A stretch of DNA of 64,000 nucleotides from Halorussus limi (GTDB lineage Archaea; Halobacteriota; Halobacteria; Halobacteriales; Haladaptataceae): assembly GCF_023238205.1 (NCBI RefSeq), contig NZ_CP096660.1:1-64000 (forward strand), in the 5' to 3' direction. Both the position numbers and the translations under genes were made by a program. The notes under the pieces were generated by a model, which searched no databases, had not been told where the DNA came from, and saw nothing but the letters and a program-made list of their open reading frames with translations. This document shows positions 24,996-33,727 of the stretch, in pieces. The first letter of the stretch is position 1. The number at the start of each line of letters is the position of its first letter.

Positions 24996-25424
24996 TCACT
25001 CGCCGCCAGCGAACGGCCCGACCTCGTCCACCGGAATCACCGAGTAATCGACCGTGAGGGTGTCCTGCGTGGCCCGAATCTTCCCGACGAACGTCGAGAT
25101 GTCTTCGAGACCGCCTTCGAGGATGAACAGTTCCATGCAGTAGTGGTCGCCGACGTGGTTGTGAACGTTCGAGGTCACGAGGCCGTCGTACTCGTGGCGC
25201 AGTTCCATCATGCGCTGCTCGACGCCCGAGTTCTCGTAGTTGAACAGCACCGTGACGACGCCCATCAGGTCGCGGTCTTCGAGTTTCTTGTCCTCGAACT
25301 CGCCGAGCAGGTTGCGTCCGGCCTCCCGGAACACCTCGCTCCGACCGGTGTAGCCGTGTTCGTCGGCGAACTCGTCGATGCGCTCCAGCAGTTCGTCCGG
25401 CATCGAGATACTGACGACTGTCAC
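24996..25424 (-). CDS. nikR: Nickel-responsive regulator NikR
   Basis: A 142-residue ribbon-helix-helix plus ACT-domain regulator. The RHH segment is [22 protein letters not shown] with [11 protein letters not shown]. All four square-planar Ni ligands can be aligned to the E. coli protein with a one-residue offset: H77, H88, H90 and C96 (in [15 protein letters not shown]). It should repress nickel uptake genes when Ni(II) is present. The start is a GTG (25424). No nickel transporter or hydrogenase/urease gene is in the window, so the target is elsewhere. Confidence 0.93.
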   Translation of the reverse strand: MTVVSISMPDELLERIDEFADEHGYTGRSEVFREAGRNLLGEFEDKKLEDRDLMGVVTVLFNYENSGVEQRMMELRHEYDGLVTSNVHNHVGDHYCMELFILEGGLEDISTFVGKIRATQDTLTVDYSVIPVDEVGPFAGGE

Positions 25425-25440
25425 GTATTAACCGAGCCAC

Positions 25441-25454
25441 CGGAAAATAATAGC
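25441..25454 (-). promoter_or_regulatory. TATA-like box for nikR
   Basis: On the minus strand, GCTATTATTTTCCG is centred about 24 bases before the NikR GTG. No clear copy of the classical GTATGA-N16-TCATAC operator is visible nearby. Confidence 0.5.
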
Positions 25455-25528
25455 TGTTAGCATTCGAGGCGGGTTTCGGGCCGTCGAGTTGTTAACTCCG
25501 GCGGTAGCGCCCGAAAAGTGGTCCTCCT

Positions 25529-26590
25529 TCATTTCTCCTGTCTTGGCGTGGTGAACGGAATCGTCGCCGCGGTACGCTCCGTCACCGTCGCCGTCCGGAC
25601 GATGAACGCCACGAGGAGCGCCAAGGGAAGCAAGGCGATGGTCACCGTTATCGGTAACAACACGGCCGAGTACTGGGTCAGTCCGGTCCCCGCCCGGGCC
25701 GTGAGCCCGAGCAAGACGAGTATCGAGACCAGTTCCGCGGGGAGTCCGGCGTAGAGCAGGACCCGCGACAGCGACGAGAGTTCCTCCTGCAGGTAGAGCG
25801 ACTTGAAGTACTGGCGCGCCACGTCCACCTTCTGGAGGTGGTCGACCAGATTGTCGAGCGCGGTCATCACGGACTCCGGCAGGTCGTCGCCGTGGCGCGA
25901 CCGAATCTTCCGAACCCGGTGTATCTCTTGGGCGTAGTTGGTGGTCAGCGTCGTCGACAGCACGTCGAACGTGTCCGCGTCCGAATCCCCGAGACGGTCG
26001 AGAACGTCGTCCGCGTGGTCGGTCAGCGACTCCACCACCTCGTCTATCTCCGAGCGCACGTCCTCGCCGACCGGGCCGAACGTCATCCCGCCGATTCGCT
26101 GGGTCTCCCGCCGGGTGTTCTGGAAGAGGAGTTCGAGGAACTTCAGCGGCGTCACCGGCGCGACTTCGCCCGCGTGCTCCTCCACCTCACGGCGGTAGTC
26201 GATGACGCTCTGCATCTCCGACTCCAACTCGCCCGGCGAGTTGAACTCCCGGCCGAGCAGCAACTGATTGATGGAGACGACGACCGTTATCAACGTGAGG
26301 TTGCCGCTGATCAGTCCGCCGAACACGTAGTAAACCGGCTGAGGCCGCTCCATCGGAACCCACCCGAGAGCCTCGACCGAGACGAGTACGATAGCTACAA
26401 TCACCAACAAGCTGGCGGCGATAAGCAGTCGTTGCCCGTCGAGGAGCACCCACTCTCTGAGTCGGTTCTTCTTCGCGGCCAGTCTCGAACCGCCGCCGGA
26501 CCCCTCCGAACTGTCCGACGTTACCGCGTCGTTCGTCGTCGCGCCGCTAGACGTTCTCGTTCCGTCGCTCGATTCCGTCGCTTCGCTCAC
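25529..26590 (-). CDS. Four-helix membrane protein, paralogue A
   Basis: A 353-residue membrane protein with an acidic, Ser/Thr-rich N terminus, a hydrophobic pair at about 50-115 (LLIAASLLVIVAIVLVSVEAL, LTLITVVVSINQLLLGREF), a long soluble helical section (about 120-270) and a C-terminal hydrophobic pair (LVSILVLLGLTARAG, ITVTIALLPLALLVAFIV). It is clearly related to the gene at 39321-40322 in order of segments and in matches such as SVGVNQIVLSHEFGS against VSINQLLLGREFNS. Function unknown. I cannot tell whether it is a channel, sensor or scaffold. Confidence 0.75.
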   Translation of the reverse strand: MSEATESSDGTRTSSGATTNDAVTSDSSEGSGGGSRLAAKKNRLREWVLLDGQRLLIAASLLVIVAIVLVSVEALGWVPMERPQPVYYVFGGLISGNLTLITVVVSINQLLLGREFNSPGELESEMQSVIDYRREVEEHAGEVAPVTPLKFLELLFQNTRRETQRIGGMTFGPVGEDVRSEIDEVVESLTDHADDVLDRLGDSDADTFDVLSTTLTTNYAQEIHRVRKIRSRHGDDLPESVMTALDNLVDHLQKVDVARQYFKSLYLQEELSSLSRVLLYAGLPAELVSILVLLGLTARAGTGLTQYSAVLLPITVTIALLPLALLVAFIVRTATVTERTAATIPFTTPRQEK

Positions 26591-26648
26591 TCGACGTGAT
26601 ACGGCGAGAGAACGGAAAACAGTAGTTGCCGCGGGCTCTCGCGCTCCG

Positions 26649-29600
26649 TCAGCCTCGACGCCGCGCCAGCAGCGCGGCCGCGAGGAGCGCGACCAGCGCC
26701 GTGCCGACGCCGAATCCGGGGACGCCGGGCGCGGCGTTACCGAGACCGTTGTCGTCGGCCTTCGAGACGCCGAGTTTAGCCGTCTGGCCGTTCACGTCCA
26801 CCGTGTAGTTGCCCGCGGCGTCCACGCGCCGGACGAAGGTGACTTCCTTCGTCTCGCCCGCGGGAACGCGAACGGACTTGTTGGCTATCTCCTCGCCGAA
26901 CATCGTCAGCGCGACCGCCTGCTCGCCGGGTTGACCGCCGGTGTTTTCGACGGTCGCGGTGATCTCGACTCGCTCGCCCGCCGAGATGGACGAGGTGTTC
27001 AGCGCCACGTCCGTCACCGCCGTCTCGGCCGGGAGCGTCTCCACGACGGTCAGGTTCCCCGTCGAGACGCCGCCGACCGTCGCCTCGTAGGTGCCGGGCG
27101 ACGGCGCGGTTCCGGTCAGGGTCAGGTCCCTCGTCTCGCCCGGGGGCACCTCGACTCGCTTCGATGCCAGCGCGCTCCCGTCGACCGTGAGGTTGACCGT
27201 CGCGCTCCGGGCCGCGGTTCCGGTATTCCGGACGGTCACGTTCGCCGTCACCTCGTCGCCGGTCGCCACGGTGTCGGCCGAGAGTCCGGTCTCCGTGACC
27301 GACAGCGGCCGGTTCGCGCCGACCGCGAGCGTACCGAGCGAGTCGGTCTTCACTTTCACCCGGTAGCCGTCGGCGGTCGACTCCGAAACAGTCGCGTCGA
27401 GCTTTCGCCATTCGCCGTCGTACTGGTAGACTGCGACGTCCTCACCCGAGGCGAGTGCGCCGAGCGCGGACTGCTCGACGGTGAATTCTACAGACGCGTT
27501 CGCGACCCCGTCCTCGAAGTACTTCGCGTCGAGGCCGAGGTACGCCAGCGACTCGTCGGTCGCGGTCAGCGCCGGAGTGCTCTCGGGCGCGTCGGCGCTC
27601 ACCGCGGTCTGGAAGACGACGTGTGCGTCGTCCCCGGTGGGTTCGACCGTCAGGTGCTCGAAGCGCACGCCGGTCTCGTTGGCGACCGCGCTGGCCGGGA
27701 TGTCGGCCTCCACCGTCCGGCCCTCCTGGGCCTGCCGCACGTCGATGGCCGCGGTGTTCGCGCCGGTCCGCTTCGTCTCGGTCAGAATCGGCGGCGGGCC
27801 GAATCCACCGCCGCCTCCGCCGCCACCGCCGCCTCCTCCGCCGGAGACGGCCTTCTTCTTTGGCTTGACCTCGATTCGGGTCGTCGCGTTGTCGGTGTTG
27901 CCGTCGTCGTCCACGACCGTCACCGAGGCGGTGTACGTGTCGGAACTGCCGTAGGTGTGGGTCGCGGTCCGGTTCTCGCTCGTCGTGTTCGCGTCGATCG
28001 TCCCGTCGCCGTCGAAGTCCCAGCGGAACTCAGTGATGCTCCCTGTGTCCGTCGAGTTACTCGCGTCGAAGGTCACGGACTTGCCTACCCGCGTCTGGTC
28101 GGTCGCCGAGAGCGCGGCGCTCGGCTTGCCGGTGACGCTGATGGCTATCTCGCCGGTCGAGTTCCGGTGGCCCGCCGCGTCGGTCACGACGAGTTCGACC
28201 GTCGCGGACCCCTGCCGGTCGAATCCGCCGAAACTGACGGTCTGGCCCGTCGCCGTACCGACTCTACTGCCATCGCTCCGTCGGAATATCCACTCGTAGG
28301 TCAGCGGCGTACTACGGTCGCTCGCCGAGGCGCTGACATCGAGGGTGCCGCTGACCGACACCTCGTCGCCCTCCTCGACGCTGACCGAGTCGATGGTCGG
28401 CGTCGTCGCGTTCGTGACCGTGACGGTGAGATTCGCCGTGTCCGTCCGACCGTGGCTGTCCGTGACGGTCAGCGTCGCGTTCTTCGTACCGGACGAGTCG
28501 TAGGTCCACGCCACGTTCTGGCCGGTCTCCTCGGGACCGGACCCGCCTCTGAGGTCCCACTCGTAGCTCTCGATGACGCCGTTACCGTCGCTGCTCTCGT
28601 TCGCGCTGAACGTCACCGGCGCGCCCGCTTCGACTTCCGTCGGAGTCGCCGAGGCTCTGGCCTGCGGGTCGTCGGGTTCGACGACTTGCACCGTCTTCGT
28701 GACGTTGGCGGTGTTACCGATTCGGTCGGTGACGGTCAGCGTCACGGTCTTCTCGCCCGCCGAGGAGAAACTCCGTCGGGCGGTGTCGCCGTTCGCCGCC
28801 GTCCCGTTCAGGTTCCACTCGTACTGCGAGATTTCGACGTTGTCCGAACTCGCCGACCCGTTGAAGGTGACCCGTTCTCCGACGACGTGGCTCCCGCCGT
28901 CGCCCTCGCTGGTCACGCTGAAGTCGGCGCTCGGCGCTCGGTCCGGTCTCACCTCGACCGTCGTGGACGCCGACACCGACCGTCCGTCGGCGACCATCGT
29001 CACGCTCACCTGCGCGGTGGTGGAGCTATTGTAGGTGTGCGGGACCTCTCGCGTCGAGGTGTTGGCGTCGATTTGGCCGTCGCCGTCGAAGTCCCAGCGG
29101 TACTCGTTCGCACCCTCGCCGGCGGTGAACGTCACGCTCTCGCCCGCCTCTATCGGGTTCGAACTCGCGCTGAGGCTGGCTTCGAGGTTCTGGCAGTTCG
29201 CGCCGCGCTCGATGACGACCGGCTGACCCATCTGGAGGTCCTTCATCTCGCCGCTCGTGTTATCGTGGCCGGCGTTGTTGCGCACGGCCCACTTCTGAAT
29301 GTCGCCGGTGAACGAGGCGTCGATGGTGACGCTCTCGCCCTGCTCTAAGTTCTGGAACCCGCGGTACGCCCCGCCGTCGGTTCCGTTAGTACCCCAGACC
29401 CAGTCGATGTCGAAGTAGCCGCCGCTGAACTCGCTCAGGGGTTGGGACTCGTATTGGGCCTGCCGGTGGCCGTAGCGGACGTTCCCGTCGGTGTAGTAGT
29501 CGTCCAGTCCCTGCGGGTACATGTCGTCGATGTACGCCCACTCGCCGCTCGGCAGGTTATCGAACGTCCACTCGGCCGTGCCGCCGCCGGGAGCAGGTTC

Positions 29601-30203
29601 GAGGAACCCGTCTCCGGGGCCGTGTTCTCCGTTGTACGGATTGTGCGAGGAGGTGCCGGTCTCCTCGTACAGTTTGTCGTGGCGGACGACGAGGCTCACC
29701 TCGCCGTCGGCGTTCTCGTAGAACCAGAGGTGGCTGTGGCCGTCGTGCGACCAGTTGTACTTCCCGTAGGTGGCGTACTCCCAGCCCTCCATGATGTACT
29801 GGTCGTTGAGGTACGGCGCGTAGTACTCCGTCTGACCCTTCCACGCCCGTTCGGGCCCGGGGTCGGTGTCGTTCCGGTAGCGGTAGTCCATCTGGGACTC
29901 GATGGACTCGAAGCCGTTCCAGTCGGGGTTCTCGAAGTCCCCGTACACGTCGGACTCGGGCGGTCCCTCGTAGTACTCCTGCTCTCGCAACTCGACTTCG
30001 GGGACCATCTTCGGGTGGTCGTAGGAGTACGGACTCACTTCGTAGCAGACCGGCGTCCCGGGCTGTCGTACCGTGTAGACCGGTCCGTCGCCGTGGTCCG
30101 CCCGTGCCGTTCCGACCAGTCCGACGATGCTCGCGGGGAGCACCGACGTGACCAACAACATCGCAAGCGTGATACTCAGTATCGTGGTTTTATCGGCGTT
30201 CAT
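26649..30203 (-). CDS. PKD-repeat cell-surface protein with PGF-CTERM anchor
   Basis: A 1184-residue exported protein. After a Sec-type signal (about 1-36, ending ARA) there is an N-terminal domain of about 300 residues rich in Tyr, Trp and His that I do not recognise. Five PKD-like repeats follow (about 350-800; WDFDGDGQIDANTST is repeated near both ends), then a run of 11 glycines, a PGF-pre-PGF-type domain (about 825-985), two CARDB-like domains and a C-terminal PGFGVGTALVALLAAALLARRR. The last segment is the PGF-CTERM signal for archaeosortase A-dependent lipid attachment. The likely role is adhesion or cell-surface structure. N-glycosylation sequons are frequent. Confidence 0.88.
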   Translation of the reverse strand: MNADKTTILSITLAMLLVTSVLPASIVGLVGTARADHGDGPVYTVRQPGTPVCYEVSPYSYDHPKMVPEVELREQEYYEGPPESDVYGDFENPDWNGFESIESQMDYRYRNDTDPGPERAWKGQTEYYAPYLNDQYIMEGWEYATYGKYNWSHDGHSHLWFYENADGEVSLVVRHDKLYEETGTSSHNPYNGEHGPGDGFLEPAPGGGTAEWTFDNLPSGEWAYIDDMYPQGLDDYYTDGNVRYGHRQAQYESQPLSEFSGGYFDIDWVWGTNGTDGGAYRGFQNLEQGESVTIDASFTGDIQKWAVRNNAGHDNTSGEMKDLQMGQPVVIERGANCQNLEASLSASSNPIEAGESVTFTAGEGANEYRWDFDGDGQIDANTSTREVPHTYNSSTTAQVSVTMVADGRSVSASTTVEVRPDRAPSADFSVTSEGDGGSHVVGERVTFNGSASSDNVEISQYEWNLNGTAANGDTARRSFSSAGEKTVTLTVTDRIGNTANVTKTVQVVEPDDPQARASATPTEVEAGAPVTFSANESSDGNGVIESYEWDLRGGSGPEETGQNVAWTYDSSGTKNATLTVTDSHGRTDTANLTVTVTNATTPTIDSVSVEEGDEVSVSGTLDVSASASDRSTPLTYEWIFRRSDGSRVGTATGQTVSFGGFDRQGSATVELVVTDAAGHRNSTGEIAISVTGKPSAALSATDQTRVGKSVTFDASNSTDTGSITEFRWDFDGDGTIDANTTSENRTATHTYGSSDTYTASVTVVDDDGNTDNATTRIEVKPKKKAVSGGGGGGGGGGGGGFGPPPILTETKRTGANTAAIDVRQAQEGRTVEADIPASAVANETGVRFEHLTVEPTGDDAHVVFQTAVSADAPESTPALTATDESLAYLGLDAKYFEDGVANASVEFTVEQSALGALASGEDVAVYQYDGEWRKLDATVSESTADGYRVKVKTDSLGTLAVGANRPLSVTETGLSADTVATGDEVTANVTVRNTGTAARSATVNLTVDGSALASKRVEVPPGETRDLTLTGTAPSPGTYEATVGGVSTGNLTVVETLPAETAVTDVALNTSSISAGERVEITATVENTGGQPGEQAVALTMFGEEIANKSVRVPAGETKEVTFVRRVDAAGNYTVDVNGQTAKLGVSKADDNGLGNAAPGVPGFGVGTALVALLAAALLARRRG

Positions 30204-30585
30204 CTCACTGCTACCGGTCCGTATTCGCGTATTTCCCTTTGTTATGGACTCTCTGGGCGGTTCTCTGGGGAATGCTACGTGTCGACAGGATGTCCTTTCT
30301 GACGTGACAGGTTCCGTGTACTGCCGCGTAGGCGACGATTACGGAGCGAGTCGAGCAGGTATCGACGCGAGCGAGAAGGACGATTCGGGACCGCTACCGT
30401 CGGTTGCTCCGACTGTCGAATCGAGCGACGGTCGGTCGGGGCCACTCGGTCCGGACTTCACCAGTCCGGAGCCCGGCGGACTGGACTCCACTAGACCGGG
30501 TTCCATCAGACCCCATCTGCGCCGCGGGTGCGACGCCGCCAGCACGCCGGGCGGTCCGGTCGGCGGGAGAGCTCGAAAATTTGGG
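30204..30585. other. Gene-free gap with a perfect 8-bp hairpin
   Basis: The gap holds the promoter of the surface protein on the left. A perfect inverted repeat, TCCGGACT (30450-30457) and AGTCCGGA (30463-30470) with a five-base loop, lies about 116 bases past the end of the beta-helix gene on the minus strand. No T-run follows, so terminator function is uncertain. Confidence 0.45.
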
Positions 30586-31182
30586 TCAGTTCTCGCGCTG
30601 AATCCTGATGTCGTTGTCCGAGATGTCGTTGCCCGAGAGATTCACGTCCGCGCCCGTGGTCGAGACGCCCACGAGGTTGTCCGTGATGGTGCTGTTCTCG
30701 ATAGTGGCCCCGTCGGCGTCCTCCACGCGGACGCCGTAGGCGTTCGAGTAGGACTTCACGTTCCGAACCGTCGCCGAACCGCCGGTCACGAGGATACCCG
30801 AGTGCCAGTCGTCCACCGCGACGTTCCGAATCGTCACGTCCTTCGCGTCGACGACGGCGATGCCCTTGGTGTGGCTCACGCCCCGGCCGTCGATGAGGTG
30901 TCCGTTACCGTCGAAGGTCACGCCGTCCGCGGTAATCTCGATGCAGGCCTTCGAGATGGCGGTCTTCCCGCCGTTCTCGATTTTCTTGGACAGGACGTAG
31001 GTGCCGGGTTCGTCGATGGTCGTGCAGGAATCGACGGTCCGCTGTGCCGCGTCGGTCGAACTCGGTGCGTCGAACGCGCTCGCGCCGGGTACCGCCGCGC
31101 CCGCGAAGGCGACGTTCGCGCCCGCGGCGACGGCGAGCGCGGCGACGAGGACGCCGAACCGGCGAACGTCTCGGAGAGTCAC
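30586..31182 (-). CDS. Secreted right-handed beta-helix (NosD-like) protein, short form
   Basis: A 198-residue exported protein: signal peptide about 1-36 (VLVAALAVAAGANVAFAGAAVPGASA), then the opening VDSCTTIDEPGTYVLSKKI and several beta-helix turns (GVTFDGNGHLIDGRG, DVTIRNVAVDD, ATVRNVKSYSN, ATIENSTITDN). The NosD/CASH-like fold binds or processes carbohydrate or metal-related ligands; the exact role is unknown. It shares its opening and fold with the larger protein at 33728-34786. Number of coils is low, about five, so it may be a truncated or minimal member. Confidence 0.8.
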   Translation of the reverse strand: MTLRDVRRFGVLVAALAVAAGANVAFAGAAVPGASAFDAPSSTDAAQRTVDSCTTIDEPGTYVLSKKIENGGKTAISKACIEITADGVTFDGNGHLIDGRGVSHTKGIAVVDAKDVTIRNVAVDDWHSGILVTGGSATVRNVKSYSNAYGVRVEDADGATIENSTITDNLVGVSTTGADVNLSGNDISDNDIRIQREN

Positions 31183-31350
31183 GCTCTCGGCAACGGGAGA
31201 CGAGTAGTTATACCCACGGTGCAGTTCGACCGCTAACCCGCGCGAACGAAACGGTAAGCGCGGGCTAATCGCTGGGGGTTCGCCGCGAGCGTGTCCTTTG
31301 CTCGCGGGGAACTCGTTCGTCGTCCGCCGGTCTCTCCGTCGGTGTCGCGG

Positions 31351-31494
31351 TCAGCGTCCGTCGGTTCGGCACTCCTCGCAGACGGCCACCTCCGCCGAAA
31401 TCGGCGCCTCGTCGGGACCGACCGGTAGAACCGTTATCGGAACGTACTCTCGGCAGTACGCACAGCGTTCGATGGCCGTAATGTGCGTGTCCAT
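31351..31494 (-). CDS. 47-residue zinc-ribbon protein
   Basis: A short gene reading ATG to TGA with two CXXC knuckles, CAYC at residues 11-14 and CEEC at 39-42, separated by a strand-forming YVPITVLPVG. The spacing is right for a zinc ribbon. Codon bias is haloarchaeal (GC-rich third positions, acidic middle). It lies between the beta-helix gene and the helicase gene. Role unknown; such short zinc proteins are abundant in haloarchaea. Confidence 0.7.
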   Translation of the reverse strand: MDTHITAIERCAYCREYVPITVLPVGPDEAPISAEVAVCEECRTDGR

Positions 31495-31639
31495 GTGGCT
31501 TTCCTCAAACCCCCACTACTCAAATGTTACTCCGGCTGTCAACCTACAGAAATAAATCTTGTGGCCACGTGTTGGAAAAACAACGACAGAATTCAGCCGA
31601 ACGCAAGCCGTTTGTTCGTCGGTCCCGTATCGCCGACCA

Positions 31640-33667
31640 GTGACCGACGCAGACGACGAGACCGACGAACTCGATTCGGGAACCGAGGGCGCTGCCGCGC
31701 GACGGGAGTCCGACGACGCCAGCGACACCGGTACCGACGAAACCAGTACCGACGATATCAGCGACACCGATACTGACGACACCAGCACCGACGACGCCGA
31801 ACCGGTGGACGGGGACGACTCGGCAGACGCAGACGACTCGACGGATACGAACGACCCGGTGGACGTGGAGGACTTCCACGACGCCGTCGAGCAGTACGGC
31901 CGGCCGGTCGTCACCGCCGAGGAGGTGGCCCGCGCGCTCGACCGTTCGCAGGCCGAGACTGACGGCGCGCTGGCGGGTCTCGCGGAGGGCGAGGGCGTCG
32001 AGCGGCTCGACGTGTCGAACGACCCCGTGGTCTGGTATCCGACCGACTGGGGGAAACTCGCCGACCGCGAGCGCGTGGTCGTCTTTCCGAAGCGCCGCGA
32101 ACTGGTCGTGGACCAACCGACCCAGTTCACGCGGGCGCAACTCTCGCAGTTCGCTCACCTCGTGGACACCACGCGCGACGGCGGCTACATGTACGAGATT
32201 CGCCAAGAGGACGTGTGGGCCGCGCCGTTCGACGACTTCGAGAGTCTGCTCGGCACCGTCCGGGACGTGCTCCCCGAGCGGTCGCCCCACCTCGAAGAGT
32301 GGATAGAGGGCCAGTGGAAGCGCGCTCGCCAGTTCGTCCTCCGGACCGACGAGGAGGACGGCTACGTCGTCCTCGAAGCCGCGAGCGAGGACCTGATGGG
32401 CAACGTCGCGCGCCAGAAACTCGACGCGGGCCAGTTGCGCGCGCCCCTCTCGGACACCGAGAGTTGGGTCGCCGAGGAGTCGGTCGCCGAGGTCAAGCGC
32501 GTCCTCTACGAGGCCGGGTATCCGGTCCGCGACGAACGCGACCTCGAAACCGGCGAGGAACTCGACGTCCAACTCAAACTCCGCCTCCGCGACTACCAGC
32601 AGGAGTGGGTCGACCAGTTCGTGGCGACCAAGTCGGGCGTCCTCGTCGGTCCGCCGGGGAGCGGCAAGACCGTGGCCGGGATGGGCGCGATAGAGGCGGT
32701 CGGCGGCGAGACCCTGATTCTGGTGCCGGGCCGGGAACTCGCCAGTCAGTGGCACGACGAACTGCTCGCGCACACGACGCTCTCGCCCGACCAAATCGGC
32801 GAGTACCACGGCGGCGCGAAGGACGTGCGCCCCGTCACGATTGCGACCTACCAGACCGCCGGGATGGACCGCCACCGTCAGCTATTCGACCAGCGCGAGT
32901 GGGGCCTCATCGTCTACGACGAGGTCCACCACGTGCCGTCGAAGGTGTTCCGCCGGTCGGCGGACCTCCAGAGCAAGCACCGCCTCGGCCTCTCGGCCAC
33001 GCCGGTCCGCGAGGACGACAAGGAGGAGGAGATATTCACGCTCATCGGCCCGCCCATCGGCACCGACTGGGACGCGCTGTTCGAGGCCGGCTACGTCCAA
33101 GAACCCGAGGTACAGATTCGCTACGTGCCGTGGGACGACGAGACCTACCGCCACGAGTACGGGAGCGCGGAGGGACACGAGAAGCGCCAACTCGCCGCGA
33201 GCAACCCCGCGAAACTCGACGAGATTCGCCACCTGCGCGCCGAGTACCCCCACGCCAAGACCCTGATATTCGTGGAGTACCTCGACCAAGGCGACCGACT
33301 GGCCGAGGCGCTCAACGTCCCGTTCATCTCGGGCGAGATGCGCCACGCCCGGCGCGAGCATCTGCTTCAGGAGTTCAAGTCGGGCGAGCGCGACACCTTG
33401 GTCGTCTCGCGGGTCGGCGACGAGGGCATCGACCTGCCCGACGCCGAACTCGCCATCGTGGCCTCCGGACTCGGCGGTTCCCGGCGGCAGGGCGCACAGC
33501 GCGCGGGCCGGACGATGCGACCGACCGGCAACTCCCGCATGTTCGTCCTCGCCACGCGGGGGACGACCGAGGAGGACTTCGCGCGCCGTCGCATGCAACA
33601 CCTCTCGGCGAAGGGCGTCCGCGTGACCGAACAGAGCGCGCAAGCGGTCGAGGACCGGCGGCCGTAA
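31640..33667 (+). CDS. XPB/Rad25-type DEAD-box superfamily 2 helicase
   Basis: A 675-residue helicase. After an Asp/Thr-rich acidic N-terminal tail of about 75 residues (many TDD and DTD repeats) come the archaeal XPB N-terminal DNA-damage-recognition-like part, then RecA-like domain 1 with Walker A VGPPGSGKT, motif II YDEVHHVP and motif III LSATPVRED, and RecA-like domain 2 with VVSRVGDEGIDLPDAELAI and RQGAQRAGRTMRP. The family unwinds DNA in repair, usually with the nuclease Bax1. No Bax1 gene is adjacent. The GTG at 31640 is the preferred start. Confidence 0.88.
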   Translation: MTDADDETDELDSGTEGAAARRESDDASDTGTDETSTDDISDTDTDDTSTDDAEPVDGDDSADADDSTDTNDPVDVEDFHDAVEQYGRPVVTAEEVARALDRSQAETDGALAGLAEGEGVERLDVSNDPVVWYPTDWGKLADRERVVVFPKRRELVVDQPTQFTRAQLSQFAHLVDTTRDGGYMYEIRQEDVWAAPFDDFESLLGTVRDVLPERSPHLEEWIEGQWKRARQFVLRTDEEDGYVVLEAASEDLMGNVARQKLDAGQLRAPLSDTESWVAEESVAEVKRVLYEAGYPVRDERDLETGEELDVQLKLRLRDYQQEWVDQFVATKSGVLVGPPGSGKTVAGMGAIEAVGGETLILVPGRELASQWHDELLAHTTLSPDQIGEYHGGAKDVRPVTIATYQTAGMDRHRQLFDQREWGLIVYDEVHHVPSKVFRRSADLQSKHRLGLSATPVREDDKEEEIFTLIGPPIGTDWDALFEAGYVQEPEVQIRYVPWDDETYRHEYGSAEGHEKRQLAASNPAKLDEIRHLRAEYPHAKTLIFVEYLDQGDRLAEALNVPFISGEMRHARREHLLQEFKSGERDTLVVSRVGDEGIDLPDAELAIVASGLGGSRRQGAQRAGRTMRPTGNSRMFVLATRGTTEEDFARRRMQHLSAKGVRVTEQSAQAVEDRRP

Positions 33668-33727
33668 CTCCGCTTACCGGCTCGTACCGACCGAATAACG
33701 AGGTAGCCGGAAGCCGATTCGGTTCCC

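Noticed and set aside
30450-30470. Strong intrinsic terminator
   Set aside because: The 8-bp hairpin is real but there is no T-run, and archaeal termination relies mainly on T-rich tracts.
31640-31870. Phased GAC repeat block in the helicase N terminus
   Set aside because: Codons for Asp/Thr/Ser-rich acidic sequence explain the pattern; CG is not in six-base register as in the CGNWWN blocks.
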